In this document: positions 24,178-32,696 of the stretch, piece by piece
Layout: every line of letters starts with the position of its first letter
Numbering within the stretch: position 1 is the stretch's first letter
From: Proteobacteria bacterium UBA2383
Lineage (GTDB): Bacteria > Pseudomonadota > Gammaproteobacteria > Competibacterales > Competibacteraceae
DNA: 39,264 bases
Assembly: GCA_002343485.1 (NCBI GenBank)
Contig: DDST01000053.1
Location: forward strand, 1 to 39,264
Direction of reading: 5' to 3'
The notes under the pieces: model-generated
Told to the model about the DNA's origin: nothing
What the model saw: only the letters and a program-made list of their open reading frames with translations
Database searches by the model: none
Position numbers and translations under genes: made by a program

Positions 24178-25116
24178 CTATACGTCGCTATCACGCTCAT
24201 CACGGTTGAAGCCATATTGATAGCCATATCCGTAACCGTAATAGTCCGCGCCTAGTATCCTTTGAGCCTTATTGAGCACGAATCCAACGATTTGGTTGGG
24301 ATCTAGCAGTGCCAATGCTTCCTGAACCTGCGATTGATGGGTGCGCGATGCTTCTACCACCATAGCAATCTGGCCCGCCAAGGTTGCCAATACACTCGCT
24401 TCAGTCGTTACTAGCAGTGGTGGTGAATCAAAGATAATAATCCGGTCAGAGTAACGGCTGCTCATTTCAGCAGCCAATTTAGCCATGTTTTCGCTGGCCA
24501 GCAGCTCCGTGGATAGGTGGTGAGTGCTACCCGCCGGCAATACCGTGAGAGAAGGCACGTTAGTATCAACTAACACATCTGCCAGTTCCAATTGCTCATC
24601 AATCAGCAGGTCTACCAATCCTTGACCAGCCTCAAAACCGAAAGTTTTAGCGATTGAGGGTTTAATGACGTCGGCGTCCACTAACAAAACGGTACGGTCG
24701 CGCTCAGCAGCGATACTCAAGGCCAGGTTGCAGGCGGTGAAGGTCTTGCCCTCGCCCGGCCGGGAACTAGTCACCATAATCAGGTTAGCGTGTTCGGCAA
24801 GGGTGGCGCCTTTGCCAGCCGCATTCATCAATAGTGGCCGCTTGATATGCCGGTACTCTTCCTTAATCTGGCTGCGCCGGGCGTCTGGCACCAGCATTCC
24901 CATGGCGCGAAGGCGTTCAAAGTCCAGTACAACTGAACGCTGGGTCCGTTTCGGAGGGTTGACTGGCAAGGGTTCCGGTTTCGTAATCACAGCAGCTCGC
25001 TCGATCACGCTACCTAATGCGTGCGGCGCTGGAGGATTGCTAGACGAGGCCGGTGTCAATTCTTCCCTAGGCTGCTGCGGTGACCGTCCGCGCATCGCCT
25101 TCTCAATGATGCTCAT
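24178..25116 (-). CDS. XrtA-associated tyrosine autokinase (BY-kinase, TIGR03018)
   Basis: 312 residues, the cytoplasmic half of a split bacterial tyrosine kinase. Walker A is SSRPGEGKT (117-125), Walker A' VLLVDADVIKP (143-153) and Walker B IIIFDSPP (226-233). The C-terminus carries a Tyr cluster, DYYGYGYGYQYGF (291-303), the autophosphorylation tail. Such kinases work with the Wzz-like chain-length protein, here the next gene upstream (18-base gap), to switch polymer assembly on and off by cycles of phosphorylation. GGAG lies about 8 bases before the ATG. No matching tyrosine phosphatase is encoded in the window. Confidence 0.93.
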   Translation of the reverse strand: MSIIEKAMRGRSPQQPREELTPASSSNPPAPHALGSVIERAAVITKPEPLPVNPPKRTQRSVVLDFERLRAMGMLVPDARRSQIKEEYRHIKRPLLMNAAGKGATLAEHANLIMVTSSRPGEGKTFTACNLALSIAAERDRTVLLVDADVIKPSIAKTFGFEAGQGLVDLLIDEQLELADVLVDTNVPSLTVLPAGSTHHLSTELLASENMAKLAAEMSSRYSDRIIIFDSPPLLVTTEASVLATLAGQIAMVVEASRTHQSQVQEALALLDPNQIVGFVLNKAQRILGADYYGYGYGYQYGFNRDERDSDV

Positions 25117-25134
25117 TATATGCTCCGGGAATGA

Positions 25135-26754
25135 TCATAGGGGTAGCTTGAACCCTATGGTTTCGACGACCAGCAATCCACCGTAGAACACCAGCAGACC
25201 GCAACCTAAGGCCAAATAACTCAGCAACATCCAGCGCTGCCGACGGGCGGCGGCAGGCGAAAGCACCGCACTGACGCTGCCAAAAACCGGAATTTGCGTG
25301 GCATGCAGCAGGCTGCGTCGGCTGTCGAAGGTCGGCCAGATTTGAGCCAGTAAGAATGCTAATGCGCCACCGGCCCCCAGACCTCCAAGCAGCACCCCGG
25401 AGATTAATAGCGGCCGGTTGGGACCGCTCGGTTCCAGCGGTACCCGCGGCGGATCGATAATACGGAAGCGAATATCCTGGTTGGTTTGTTCCGCCTGTTG
25501 GGAGAGCCGGGCAGATTCACGCCGGGCGACCAGCTCATCGTATTTCTTGCGATTGATATCATAATCGCGGTTCAAAGCGGTCAATGCCGCCTCAACTTGG
25601 GGGATGGTATTGACCTGATCCTGCAGCTCCTTATAGCGCTTTTCGTATTCCGTCAAACGCGCTTGCAGAGAGGCTACATTCGCTTCTTCTTGGGCGAGCG
25701 CAACTTTAAGTTGCTGATAAACTGGATTAGCATCGACCCCCGCCGGACCAAAGCCAAGGCTGGCGTTGTTGCTGGCTGCGCTGACCGCTGCGTTGGCTGC
25801 CATACTAGCCCGGTACTGCGCTAACTCTTCCTCACGTTGTTTGCGCAGATCGTCAATAGTTTGTTTGAGGATGCCAACATCGGGATGCCGTTCAGTGTAT
25901 TTGAGCAGTAACTCGTCAAGTTTTTGCTCAAGGCTTTGAATTCGAGCGTCAATGGGCAAGGAAGGATCTCCAGCCGGACCGGCGGGACCAGCAATTCCAG
26001 GCTGGGGACCAATGCCAAAGGTCGGCTCCTCGCCGCCAATTTGTTGCAGCAATGAATTACGCCGGCTCTCCGCCTGATTTAACTCCAGTTTCACGGTTTC
26101 CAAATCAGCCGAGGCCGTCTGTAGACGGGCGTAATAACTCTGGCCCTCAGATGGCATCAAGCCGACATTTTTGATTCTGAAATCCTTGAGACGATTCTCC
26201 GCTTCAGTCAAGCGGCTTTCGTATTCAGTTATTTGTTTTTCTAGGAAGCGCTGGGCTGTATCGGTATCCTGGCGGGTTTCGCCCAGCAAATTTTCCACAA
26301 ATACGGTGACAACCGCTTGTACCACTTTTTTGGCCAATTGAGGGTCGCGGTCAATAAAGGTGATGGTGTACAGATTTTCACGCCCACCGCTAGCCAGTTG
26401 AATACGCTTTTGTAAGCCGTTGAGCAGGTTATCCAAAGCCTCGGTATCCTGAGCGCGAATATCCAGATCAGCATTACGGGCAATCTTTTCAAGGTTGGGG
26501 CGGCTTAACAGGGTACGTGTCATCAATCCAATCTGTGCATCCGGGTTCACGCTCACTGCCAATCCTTGCAGGAGCGGACGCAAAACGGACTGGGTATCTA
26601 CGAAAACCCGGGCTGAGGCCTGATACTGATCCGGCATTCGATAGACCACTACCCAGCCGATGAGGCAAACGATCCATGCGCAGATTAGGGTATACCAACG
26701 GTTGCGCCAGATACCGCGCAAATAATCTAGTAGTTGCCCGATGATTTCATTCAT
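25135..26754 (-). CDS. XrtA-associated chain-length determinant (Wzz/PCP type, TIGR03007)
   Basis: 539 residues. The N-terminal membrane segment (about 18-38, WYTLICAWIVCLIGWVVVY) is followed by the Wzz domain (YQASARVFVDTQSVLRPLL), a long periplasmic coiled coil (about 180-420), the Pro-rich stretch DPPRVPLEPSGPNRP before the second membrane segment (about 465-485), and a third hydrophobic segment near the C-terminus. It forms an oligomeric inner-membrane periplasmic co-polymerase that sets chain length and bridges to the outer-membrane exporter. It lacks its own kinase domain, which is the next gene. AAGG lies about 8 bases before the ATG. Confidence 0.93.
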   Translation of the reverse strand: MNEIIGQLLDYLRGIWRNRWYTLICAWIVCLIGWVVVYRMPDQYQASARVFVDTQSVLRPLLQGLAVSVNPDAQIGLMTRTLLSRPNLEKIARNADLDIRAQDTEALDNLLNGLQKRIQLASGGRENLYTITFIDRDPQLAKKVVQAVVTVFVENLLGETRQDTDTAQRFLEKQITEYESRLTEAENRLKDFRIKNVGLMPSEGQSYYARLQTASADLETVKLELNQAESRRNSLLQQIGGEEPTFGIGPQPGIAGPAGPAGDPSLPIDARIQSLEQKLDELLLKYTERHPDVGILKQTIDDLRKQREEELAQYRASMAANAAVSAASNNASLGFGPAGVDANPVYQQLKVALAQEEANVASLQARLTEYEKRYKELQDQVNTIPQVEAALTALNRDYDINRKKYDELVARRESARLSQQAEQTNQDIRFRIIDPPRVPLEPSGPNRPLLISGVLLGGLGAGGALAFLLAQIWPTFDSRRSLLHATQIPVFGSVSAVLSPAAARRQRWMLLSYLALGCGLLVFYGGLLVVETIGFKLPL

Positions 26755-26797
26755 GGCTGTACCTTTGGTTTTTCCTGGGTTTTATTTCTACTTCTGC

Positions 26798-27436
26798 TTA
26801 GAACCAGGATTCCGGGATAATCAGGATATCCCCCGGCAACATATCTACATTAGCGTCGATATCACCGTCATTGAGCAAATCATCAATGCGCGCTAAATAT
26901 TCTTTCTGCTCGCCATCGACGATCCGCACCACTTTTGCTTTGTTGCCGTCAGCGAATTCAGTCAGCCCGCCTACCACAATCATGACATCCAGTAAGGTCA
27001 TTTTGCGCTTGTAGGCGATGGCTTGTGGTTTCGTCGCTTGGCCTACCACGCGAATTTGTTCGTTGTACGGTCCGATGCCGCCAGCCACAATCACAGTAAC
27101 AATCGGTTGGCGGATATAGGTTTCCAGTGCCTTTTCCAGGTCGCGCGCCAGTTGGGTAGGAGTTTTACCGCTGGCTTGCAAATCTTCGACCAATGGTGTG
27201 GAAATCTTGCCATCGGGCCGGACGGTGATCGATTGGGAGACTTCAGGATTACGCCAGACAAAAATTTGAACCTCATCGCCGGGGCCAATCAAATAGTTAT
27301 ACTGATCAGGCGAGGTTGTTTGGGAACCGTAGCCGGTTGAAGGGGGTAGCTGGCTGCCGTTCTGACTGGCGCATGCTCCCAATAAAGCTGCCGTGATCAG
27401 GGTGATTCCAATTGATGCCCTGTGCCTTGATTTCAT
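26798..27436 (-). CDS. XrtA-associated polysaccharide export lipoprotein (Wza-like, TIGR03027)
   Basis: 212 residues. A lipoprotein signal ends in the lipobox LLGAC, so Cys22 is lipidated. The Poly_export domain (YLIGPGDEVQIFVWRNPEVS, VRPDGKISTPLV) is followed by an SLBB domain (IRVVGQATKPQAIAYKRKMT, VVGGLTEFAD). It would form the periplasmic/outer-membrane channel for polymer exit. It is shorter than Wza because it has one SLBB unit. It is the first gene of the leftward locus; the promoter must lie in 27437-27559, shared with the divergent ABC transporter. Confidence 0.93.
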   Translation of the reverse strand: MKSRHRASIGITLITAALLGACASQNGSQLPPSTGYGSQTTSPDQYNYLIGPGDEVQIFVWRNPEVSQSITVRPDGKISTPLVEDLQASGKTPTQLARDLEKALETYIRQPIVTVIVAGGIGPYNEQIRVVGQATKPQAIAYKRKMTLLDVMIVVGGLTEFADGNKAKVVRIVDGEQKEYLARIDDLLNDGDIDANVDMLPGDILIIPESWF

Positions 27437-27559
27437 AGCGCGCCGCGTCCTCTACAGCCTTATGCTCGTCATAGTCACTTGAATGGCCAGGTTTCGACGG
27501 CACTTGGATACGACACCCGGCCATCGAAAACGACATGCATATAATTATATAAGGTCGCT
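27437..27559. promoter_or_regulatory. Divergent promoter region of EPS locus and ABC operon
   Basis: 123 bases between divergent starts. A perfect 12-bp AT palindrome ATATAATTATAT (27539-27550) contains TATAAT on both strands (27540-27545 plus, 27544-27549 minus). It is framed by ATGCAT on each side (27536-27541 and 27559-27564). The plus copy lies close to the ABC gene ATG at 27560. No good -35 was found for either. It could be overlapping -10 elements or an operator. No sigma54 -24/-12 pair was seen. Confidence 0.4.
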
Positions 27560-28252
27560 ATGCATAATTCATCGGCTTTCATCAAAATCCGGCAACTGGC
27601 CCGAAGCTATTCCGAGGGCGAGCAGCGGCGGATTATCTTTGCCGGTCTTGATTTAGATATCGAACGCGGTGCGTTTATCGCCTTGTTGGGCCAGTCAGGT
27701 TCCGGGAAGTCGACCCTGCTTAATTTATTAGGCGGCATTGATCTGCCGGATGCCGGGCAAATTGAACTCAACGGTCAAATCCTGACAGATCTGCACGAGC
27801 GCGACCGCACTCGCTTCCGTCGGCGCCATATCGGTTTCGTCTTCCAGTTCTTCAATCTGATTCCCACCTTGACCGCTGAGGAAAACTTGCTGCTACCCCT
27901 GGAACTGAACGGGCTAGTGATGGCGGAACATCGTGACCGGGCGCTTGAGTTGCTCGACAATGTCGGACTCGGTGATCGCCGGCACAGTTTTCCTGAACAG
28001 CTATCCGGCGGTGAGCAACAACGGCTGGCTATCGCTCGGGCACTGGTTCACGTTCCCCTGCTGCTGCTGGCTGATGAACCGACCGGCAATCTCGATGCAG
28101 AAACCGGTGAGCGAATTCTGGAACTGTTGTTAAAACTGCACCGGCAGGCCGGAACCACCATTGTCATGGTCACTCACAGTCGTGAGGTTGCTGCGCAGGC
28201 GGATCGCGTGCTGGTACTGGATGCAGGCCGTATTCGCGAGATGGCCCGATGA
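27560..28252 (+). CDS. ABC transporter ATP-binding protein (LolD/MacB type)
   Basis: 230 residues with all ABC motifs: Walker A GQSGSGKST (44-52), Q-loop at Gln96 in FVFQFF, signature LSGGEQQR (148-155), Walker B LLLLADEP (167-174) and the switch His in VMVTHS. It belongs to the type VII (MacB/LolD/YbbA) group that pairs with FtsX-type permeases and works by mechanotransmission at the envelope, not by bulk transport. Its stop overlaps the permease start as ATGA (28249-28252). The AAGG 5 bases before the ATG is a fair ribosome site. With the next two genes it resembles attEFGH-type units. Confidence 0.92.
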   Translation: MHNSSAFIKIRQLARSYSEGEQRRIIFAGLDLDIERGAFIALLGQSGSGKSTLLNLLGGIDLPDAGQIELNGQILTDLHERDRTRFRRRHIGFVFQFFNLIPTLTAEENLLLPLELNGLVMAEHRDRALELLDNVGLGDRRHSFPEQLSGGEQQRLAIARALVHVPLLLLADEPTGNLDAETGERILELLLKLHRQAGTTIVMVTHSREVAAQADRVLVLDAGRIREMAR

Positions 28253-30756
28253 CTCCCTTGTTCTGGAAGGCGCTGCTGCGGCATCCGCTGCGCCATCCCT
28301 GGCAATTAGGACTGGCCGTGCTCGGTATCGCATTGGGGGTGGCCGTAGTGCTGGCGGTGGATTTGGCCAACGCCAGCGCCCGCCGGAGTTTTGATCTGGC
28401 GATGCAGCGAATGAGCGGTGCGGCAACTCATCGCATCGTGGGTGGCTCCGAGGGGGTGCCGGATGCGTTGTATGTGCAACTGCGGGTCGAGCAAGGTCTC
28501 CATCCTGCAGCCCCAGTAGTGACCGGCTATCTGTCAAATGCCGATCAACCAGGCCAGCTCCTGCAAATTCTCGGTATCGATCCATTTGCTGAGGCACCGT
28601 TTCGCAATGCGGCCGCTGATTTAGCCGGTAGCAGCTTCGATCTACGTGCCTTGTTACTGGATTCAAATGCCGCGCTGTTGCCGGAATCACTAGGTGGACA
28701 GGTTACTTTGCAGCGCGGGGCGCAACGATTCACCTTGAAAAGCGCTGGAACACTGGCCGGAGCGGAACTGGATGGGCTGATTATTACTGACGTGGCAACG
28801 GCGCAAAATTTGCTCGGCCTGACGGGGCGGTTGAGTCATATTGATCTGATTCTGCAGGAGGGTTTCCCTGGAAAACAGCAGGCAACTCAACTACGCGCCA
28901 ATTTGCCGCCTGGTCTGCGGTTGGAGCGGCCCGATGAACGCCGCCAAGCGATAGCAAATTTAAGCGCTTCGTTCTCGCTCAACCTGACGGCGATGAGCCT
29001 GTTGGCGTTAGTAGTGGGGATGTTTCTGATCTATAACGCTATTACTTTCTCGATAGTACAGCGCCGCGCCCTGCTAGGTATGTTGCGGGCGTTGGGTGTC
29101 AGCCGCCGGGAGCTGTTTATTGGCGTATTGGGCGAGGCGCTGCTGTTGGGATTGGCTGGTACCCTGCTAGGGGGATTGCTAGGTCTGTGGCTGGGCTCCG
29201 GATTGGTGCATCTGGTCAGCCGCACGATTAATGACCTTTATTATGTACTCAGTGTCCGTGAGTTTTTTATTGACCCCAGTTCACTGGCCAAAGGCGCAGC
29301 ACTCGGGGTGTTGGCGACCTTAGCAGCGGCTTGGCTGCCGGCCCAAGAGGCAGCGGATGCTCCACCGGGTGCAGTGCTCAGCCGCGCTTATCTGGAAAGC
29401 CGTTGGCGCGCTTCCTTGCCGCGTTTCCTATTAGCCGGGTTGGGATTGTTGGCCGCTGGAGGGTTGGTATTGTTATTTTCCCAGTCGCTGGTGGCTGGCT
29501 TTGCCGGGTTATTCCTGCTGATTCTCGGTTGTGCATTGTTGACTCCACCTTTAGTGGTCGGTCTGGTGCGATTGAATCAACCGTTGACCGCCCGGTTGGG
29601 ACTCTTGACGCGCATGGCCAATCGCGATGTTGCCCGTCATCTCAGCCGCACGGGCATCGCAGTGGCGGCGCTGATGGTGGCCTTCTCCGCGACCGTCGGT
29701 GTCGGTGTCATGGTGGACAGCTTCCGGGGTGGGGTGGCGATTTGGATCAATGACTTGCTGAACGCCGATTTATACGTTGCCCCACCCGGCATCGAGGATA
29801 GCGCGCGCCGTTCAGAAGCGCTTGCACCTGAGACGCTGGCCATATTGCGCGGCACTCCGGGGGTGGCGGCGGTCTCCACCTATCGAGGAATCCAGATTGA
29901 TCTGGATGGCCGGCCAATTACCTTGATCGCTGTTGATCTCGCGCCCGCTGCCCAGGCAGGTTATCGGTTGATCGGCGGCGATACCGGCCAGGCATGGCAG
30001 GCGTTCCAGACGGGTGAAGCGGTGCTGATCTCGGAACCGCTGGCTTATCGCCGGCAGCTTACGGTTGGGGATGTCCTGGAATTGCCTACGGATCAAGGTT
30101 CAAGGACCTTTCCCATCGCCGGAGTATTTCTGGATTATGGTTCCGAACATGGGCGGATTCTCCTGCACCGGTCAGGCTATGAGCGTTATTGGCATGACTC
30201 GACAGTTGGTTCGGCAGCTGTATTCGCTTCCCCGGATGAGAATTTGCCGGTATTGCGTGACCGGTTACAAGAGCAACTTGCAGCGATCCAGCCTTTGCTG
30301 TTCCGTTCCAATCGCGATATTCAAAGCCGCACTTTGGATATTTTCGACCGCACCTTTACGATTACTAATGTGCTGCGATTATTGGCGATTCTGGTGGCAG
30401 TGGTTGGAGTGTTGAGCGCTTTACTGGCTTTGCAATTGGAGAGGACACGAGAATTCGCAGTATTACGGGCGACCGGCATGACTGCCGGAGAAGTCGGGGG
30501 GCTGGTGTCGCTGCAAACGGGCTTCATAGGCGCGGCGGCGGGGTTATTGGCGATTCCAACTGGGTTGCTGCTGGCGGCAGTGCTGATTTTTGTCATCAAC
30601 CGCCGGGCGTTTGGTTGGAGTCTGCCGTTTGAGGTCAATCCGCTGCTGCTGCTGGAAACATTGGCGCTGGCAGTTTGCGCTGCGCTGGCCGCCGGATTGT
30701 ACCCGATCTGGCGCATAGCCCGCACCCGGCCTGCGGACGCGCTACGGATGGAGTGA
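28249..30756 (+). CDS. ABC transporter permease, FtsX/YbbP type
   Basis: 835 residues. An N-terminal membrane segment (about 18-40), a large periplasmic domain, then two FtsX domains each with three helices: about 248-365 (SLLALVVGMFLIYNAITFSI, LLGLAGTLLGGLLGLWLGS) and the C-terminal 700-830 (LLAILVAVVGVLSALLALQL, GFIGAAAGLLAIPTGLLLAA). Further helices in the middle (about 385-445) and a second periplasmic domain make it the double-length YbbP-like form. A partner is the preceding ATPase, translationally coupled. Proteins of this type act on lipids, lipoproteins or peptides at the outer face of the membrane. The substrate is unknown. Confidence 0.9.
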   Translation: MTPLFWKALLRHPLRHPWQLGLAVLGIALGVAVVLAVDLANASARRSFDLAMQRMSGAATHRIVGGSEGVPDALYVQLRVEQGLHPAAPVVTGYLSNADQPGQLLQILGIDPFAEAPFRNAAADLAGSSFDLRALLLDSNAALLPESLGGQVTLQRGAQRFTLKSAGTLAGAELDGLIITDVATAQNLLGLTGRLSHIDLILQEGFPGKQQATQLRANLPPGLRLERPDERRQAIANLSASFSLNLTAMSLLALVVGMFLIYNAITFSIVQRRALLGMLRALGVSRRELFIGVLGEALLLGLAGTLLGGLLGLWLGSGLVHLVSRTINDLYYVLSVREFFIDPSSLAKGAALGVLATLAAAWLPAQEAADAPPGAVLSRAYLESRWRASLPRFLLAGLGLLAAGGLVLLFSQSLVAGFAGLFLLILGCALLTPPLVVGLVRLNQPLTARLGLLTRMANRDVARHLSRTGIAVAALMVAFSATVGVGVMVDSFRGGVAIWINDLLNADLYVAPPGIEDSARRSEALAPETLAILRGTPGVAAVSTYRGIQIDLDGRPITLIAVDLAPAAQAGYRLIGGDTGQAWQAFQTGEAVLISEPLAYRRQLTVGDVLELPTDQGSRTFPIAGVFLDYGSEHGRILLHRSGYERYWHDSTVGSAAVFASPDENLPVLRDRLQEQLAAIQPLLFRSNRDIQSRTLDIFDRTFTITNVLRLLAILVAVVGVLSALLALQLERTREFAVLRATGMTAGEVGGLVSLQTGFIGAAAGLLAIPTGLLLAAVLIFVINRRAFGWSLPFEVNPLLLLETLALAVCAALAAGLYPIWRIARTRPADALRME

Positions 30757-30765
30757 ATATCCGGT

Positions 30766-31926
30766 ATGAATAAACAATATGGATGGTACGGCTTGCTGTT
30801 GGTTGGACTTGGCGTTGCCCTGGCAGTTTACCTGGACCGTCCCCGGCTTAAACGTGCCGGGAGCGTGGCGGTTAGCGCAGCGCTGGGCAGCGGCGACAGC
30901 ACCGGCTATCAGCGCGCCTACCAGCCACGGCCATTTTATTTCCCGGATGATCATGGGCCGCATCCGGAATTTCGCAATGAATGGTGGTATGTAACCGGTA
31001 ATCTGGCGGATGCAGCGGGCCGGCAGTTTGGCTATCAATTGACCCTGTTCCGCATCGCCTTGAGTCCCGATCCACCGGCAGGGGATTCCGCTTGGCGGAC
31101 CAATCAGGTGTACATGGGCCATTTTGCTGTCACCGATGCCGCCAACGGAAAACATCATACTTTTGAGCGGTTCAGCCGGGGTGCGGCAGGCTTAGCCGGC
31201 GCACAGGCGACGCCTTTTCGCGTCTGGCTGGAAAATTGGCAATTGTCGGGCACGGAATCCGGCGCTTTCCCGATGCAGTTACAAGCACGAGACGGTGATA
31301 TCGCTCTCAATTTAACCCTCCGGGCGGGCAAGCCGGTGGTCTTGCAAGGTGATCGGGGTTTGAGCCAGAAAAGTGCTACACCGGGTAATGCTTCCTATTA
31401 CTACTCCTATACGCGTCTGCCGGCCTCAGGTGTGATGGTATTGAATGACCAAATATTCCAGGTTGCAGGTTTCAGCTGGCTGGATCGGGAGTGGAGCACC
31501 AGCGCCCTAGGGCCGGCGCAAAGCGGCTGGGATTGGTTCGCGCTGCAACTCGACGACGGACGGGAGGTGATGTTCTACCGCTTGCGCCACAGGGATGGCA
31601 GCATGGATTCATTCAGCAGAGGCGTTCTGGTTGACCAGGATGGTCAGGCGCGGCTCTTGCGGTGGGATGAAGTCAATTTGCAACCATTGGGTGAATGGGT
31701 CAGTCCGTACTCCGGTGATCGTTATCCGGCTGCTTGGCGGTTGCAGTTACCCAGCGAAAATCTTGAACTAACGGTGACACCAAAAGTGGCGGATCAGGAA
31801 ATGCGGCTGACTGTGCGCTATTGGGAAGGCGCGGTGGCGGTAACCGGTCGCGCCGGGGAACGTCAAATCCAGGGACAGGGTTATCTGGAGATGACAAGAT
31901 ATGACCCCGCCGCATCACAGCACTAA
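30766..31926 (+). CDS. AttH/CrtC-like lipocalin-fold protein
   Basis: 386 residues. A short N-terminal hydrophobic anchor or signal (about 6-24, GWYGLLLVGLGVALAVYL) is followed by the lipocalin-like/carotenoid 1,2-hydratase-like domain, with the hallmark HPEFRNEWWYVTGNL near residues 65-80 and FSWLDREWSTSALGPAQSGW further on. AttH proteins share this fold with CrtC but are not shown to hydrate carotenoids; they are usually encoded with an ABC transporter, as here (9 bases after the permease). It is probably a periplasmic hydrophobic-ligand-binding component. Its stop is 5 bases from the convergent rlmB stop with no terminator between them. Confidence 0.88.
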   Translation: MNKQYGWYGLLLVGLGVALAVYLDRPRLKRAGSVAVSAALGSGDSTGYQRAYQPRPFYFPDDHGPHPEFRNEWWYVTGNLADAAGRQFGYQLTLFRIALSPDPPAGDSAWRTNQVYMGHFAVTDAANGKHHTFERFSRGAAGLAGAQATPFRVWLENWQLSGTESGAFPMQLQARDGDIALNLTLRAGKPVVLQGDRGLSQKSATPGNASYYYSYTRLPASGVMVLNDQIFQVAGFSWLDREWSTSALGPAQSGWDWFALQLDDGREVMFYRLRHRDGSMDSFSRGVLVDQDGQARLLRWDEVNLQPLGEWVSPYSGDRYPAAWRLQLPSENLELTVTPKVADQEMRLTVRYWEGAVAVTGRAGERQIQGQGYLEMTRYDPAASQH

Positions 31927-31931
31927 CGCCT

Positions 31932-32684
31932 TTAGCCGTTAATTCCCCGTTGCCGGCGAGCCTCGAACAGAAAAATCCCCGTGGCCACCGACACGTTCAG
32001 ACTCTCGACGCCACCTTCGGCCATCGGGATGCGCGCTAATTGATCACAGACTTCGCGAGTCAGCCGGCGCAAGCCTTTCTCTTCTGCACCCAATACAATC
32101 GCTGTTGACGGGGTGAAATCTATCTCGTACAGACTCACCTCTGCTGCACCCGCCGTGCCGATGACCCAAATGCCCTGTTCTTTAAGTCCGCGCAGAGTGC
32201 GCGCCAAGTTAGTGACCGGTATGAACGGTACGATTTCTGCTCCCCCGCAGGCGACTTTGCGCACGGTCGCATTCAAACTAGCAGCCCGGTCAGCAGGCGC
32301 AATTACTGCATGGACCCCAGCCGCCGCTGCACTGCGCAGACAGGCACCGAGATTGTGTGGATCTTGCACTCCGTCCAATACGAGCAGCAGGAGTGGTTCC
32401 TCAGCCGCCGCCAGTAACGCCGGCAGGTCATCCTCGCTATGTTTCTGCTGCCGGGCCGCCAAGCGGGCAACCACGCCCTGATGGTGTGTGCTGCCGCTCA
32501 ATCGATCCAATTCAGTCCGGTCAGCCCGATGGATGGTTAAGCCCAGCCGGGTTGCGGTGTCCAGCAGCGTCTCAATCCGCCGGTCCCGGCGCTGGCGTTC
32601 CACCCACAGTTCATGGACCTGCTCCGGCTCATAATCCAGCGCTGCCATTACCGCATGCAAACCGTAAACTTGTTCCTCAGCCAA
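31932..32684 (-). CDS. rlmB: 23S rRNA (guanosine2251-2'-O)-methyltransferase
   Basis: 250 residues, SpoU/TrmH (SPOUT) family. The N-terminal substrate-binding domain (VYGLHAVMAAL, HHQGVVARL) precedes the knotted catalytic domain with motif 1 DPHNLGACLRSAAAAG, motif 2 IVLGAEEKGLRRL and motif 3 IPMAEGGVESLNVSVA. It methylates the ribose of G2251 in the P-loop of 23S rRNA. It lies 12 bases downstream of rnr, the common gammaproteobacterial order. No ribosome-site oddities. Confidence 0.96.
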   Translation of the reverse strand: MAEEQVYGLHAVMAALDYEPEQVHELWVERQRRDRRIETLLDTATRLGLTIHRADRTELDRLSGSTHHQGVVARLAARQQKHSEDDLPALLAAAEEPLLLLVLDGVQDPHNLGACLRSAAAAGVHAVIAPADRAASLNATVRKVACGGAEIVPFIPVTNLARTLRGLKEQGIWVIGTAGAAEVSLYEIDFTPSTAIVLGAEEKGLRRLTREVCDQLARIPMAEGGVESLNVSVATGIFLFEARRQRGING

Positions 32685-32696
32685 GACCGCTACTCC

